DNA of 64,000 nucleotides from Acidobacteriota bacterium (lineage in GTDB: Bacteria; Acidobacteriota; Terriglobia; Terriglobales; Acidobacteriaceae). The position numbers and the translations under genes were made by a program. How positions within the stretch are numbered: position 1 is the first letter of the stretch; each line of letters begins with the position of its first letter. Below the pieces are notes generated by a model. The model did no database searches, was not told the origin of the DNA, and saw only the letters and a program-made list of their open reading frames with translations. Positions 63,601 through 64,000 of this stretch are shown here, one piece after another. The stretch spans positions 1 to 64,000 of the forward strand of contig JAJXZT010000040.1 of assembly GCA_021779935.1 (NCBI GenBank). The letters run 5' to 3'.

Positions 63601-64000
63601 CGGCTTTGGCCTGGAGGATGTCCTGGCAGGTTTCAATGAGCAGGACATCCACGCCGCCTTCCAGCAGCGCATCCATCTGCTCCACGTAGCCAGCTACCAT
63701 GTCGTCGAACGAGATGTGCCCAAGCGAGGGCAACTTGGTGGTGGGGCCGACGGAGCCAGCGACAAAGCGCGGCTTGTCGGGGGTGCTGAAGCTGTCGGCG
63801 GCCTCGCGCGCGACCTTGACGGCAGCCAGGTTCAACTCGGCGACACGATCCTGAAGGTCGTATTCGGCAAGCACGATGCGACTGGCGCCGAAGGTGTCAG
63901 TTTCCACGACATCACAGCCCACGCGAAAGAAGTCCGCATGAATGTCTCGAATGATGTCCGGGCGGCTGAGCACAAGCAGTTCGTTGCAGCCTTCCTTGCC
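60608..64000 (-). CDS. metH: Cobalamin-dependent methionine synthase, 5' end beyond the window
   Basis: MetH transfers the methyl group of methyl-tetrahydrofolate through B12 to homocysteine. About 1130 residues are visible. The Hcy domain has GLNCATGP and [11 protein letters not shown], the zinc cysteines. Then come the pterin domain ([12 protein letters not shown]), a cap, the B12 domain with [14 protein letters not shown] (the D-x-H-x-x-G base-off motif), and the AdoMet activation domain ([26 protein letters not shown]). The start lies past the right edge; the reading frame is open up to base 64000. Confidence 0.97.
   Translation of the reverse strand, partial: [1130 protein letters not shown]

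Noticed and set aside
1-64000. Mobile elements, CRISPR arrays, rRNA genes and prophage
   Set aside because: No transposase, integrase, spacer array, long terminal inverted repeats or rRNA sequence was seen on either strand.

Overview
This window looks like chromosomal DNA from an Acidobacteriota bacterium of the Terriglobia (Koribacter-like) type. The grounds are a moderately GC-rich composition, frequent GTG and TTG starts, two very large secreted sortilin-like Asp-box proteins, many TPR proteins with signal peptides, and mostly single-copy housekeeping genes in short operons. No database search was possible, so the taxon is an inference. There is no phage, IS element, CRISPR array or rRNA operon. 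Two tRNA genes are present: Arg-ACG and Ser-CGA.

Left part (1-15.4 kb). A possible HEPN protein plus small membrane protein pair is followed by lone exported proteins, truB and a rhomboid protease. Next comes a divergent locus: two NifX-like proteins on one side, and a PadR regulator with its own thioredoxin-VKOR disulfide pair and a thioesterase on the other, around a near-perfect 23-bp palindrome. A pterin cluster follows (folE, two PTPS genes), with an SDR and a glycosyltransferase nearby. A copper locus (copA with duplicated YHS and duplicated metal-binding repeats, csoR, and a cysteine-less HMA-like protein) closes the section; its csoR upstream region carries two CsoR-type palindromes.

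Middle (15.4-31 kb). This holds a hybrid histidine kinase, an NTF2-like exported protein, and a two-gene PAS/zinc-ribbon plus cobalamin-binding sensory cassette in which both genes carry a one-base frameshift. It also holds tRNA-Arg, a single-domain response regulator, a 57-residue zinc-ribbon protein, aldehyde dehydrogenase, a DUF2157/GDYXXLXY membrane pair, rdgB, a second PaaI thioesterase, the first giant Asp-box protein and an orphan cytochrome oxidase subunit III.

Right part (31-64 kb). A uvrA operon runs into three envelope genes and a SprT-like gene. Then come a CLC channel coupled to a zinc-ribbon TPR protein, ileS-lspA, msrA, a TPR lytic transglycosylase with a GAF-like neighbour, an ECF sigma/anti-sigma pair, a DHH phosphoesterase, a Fur regulator, the agmatine-to-putrescine genes aguB-aguA, a lone NuoI-like ferredoxin, tadA (whose substrate tRNA-Arg-ACG is also in the window), tRNA-Ser, two exported proteins, the second giant Asp-box protein, and metH, which runs off the right edge.

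The most noteworthy items are the PadR/NifX/VKOR divergon with a putative metal-binding regulator, the double-frameshifted PAS-B12 cassette, and the csoR-copA locus with its cysteine-less HMA partner.
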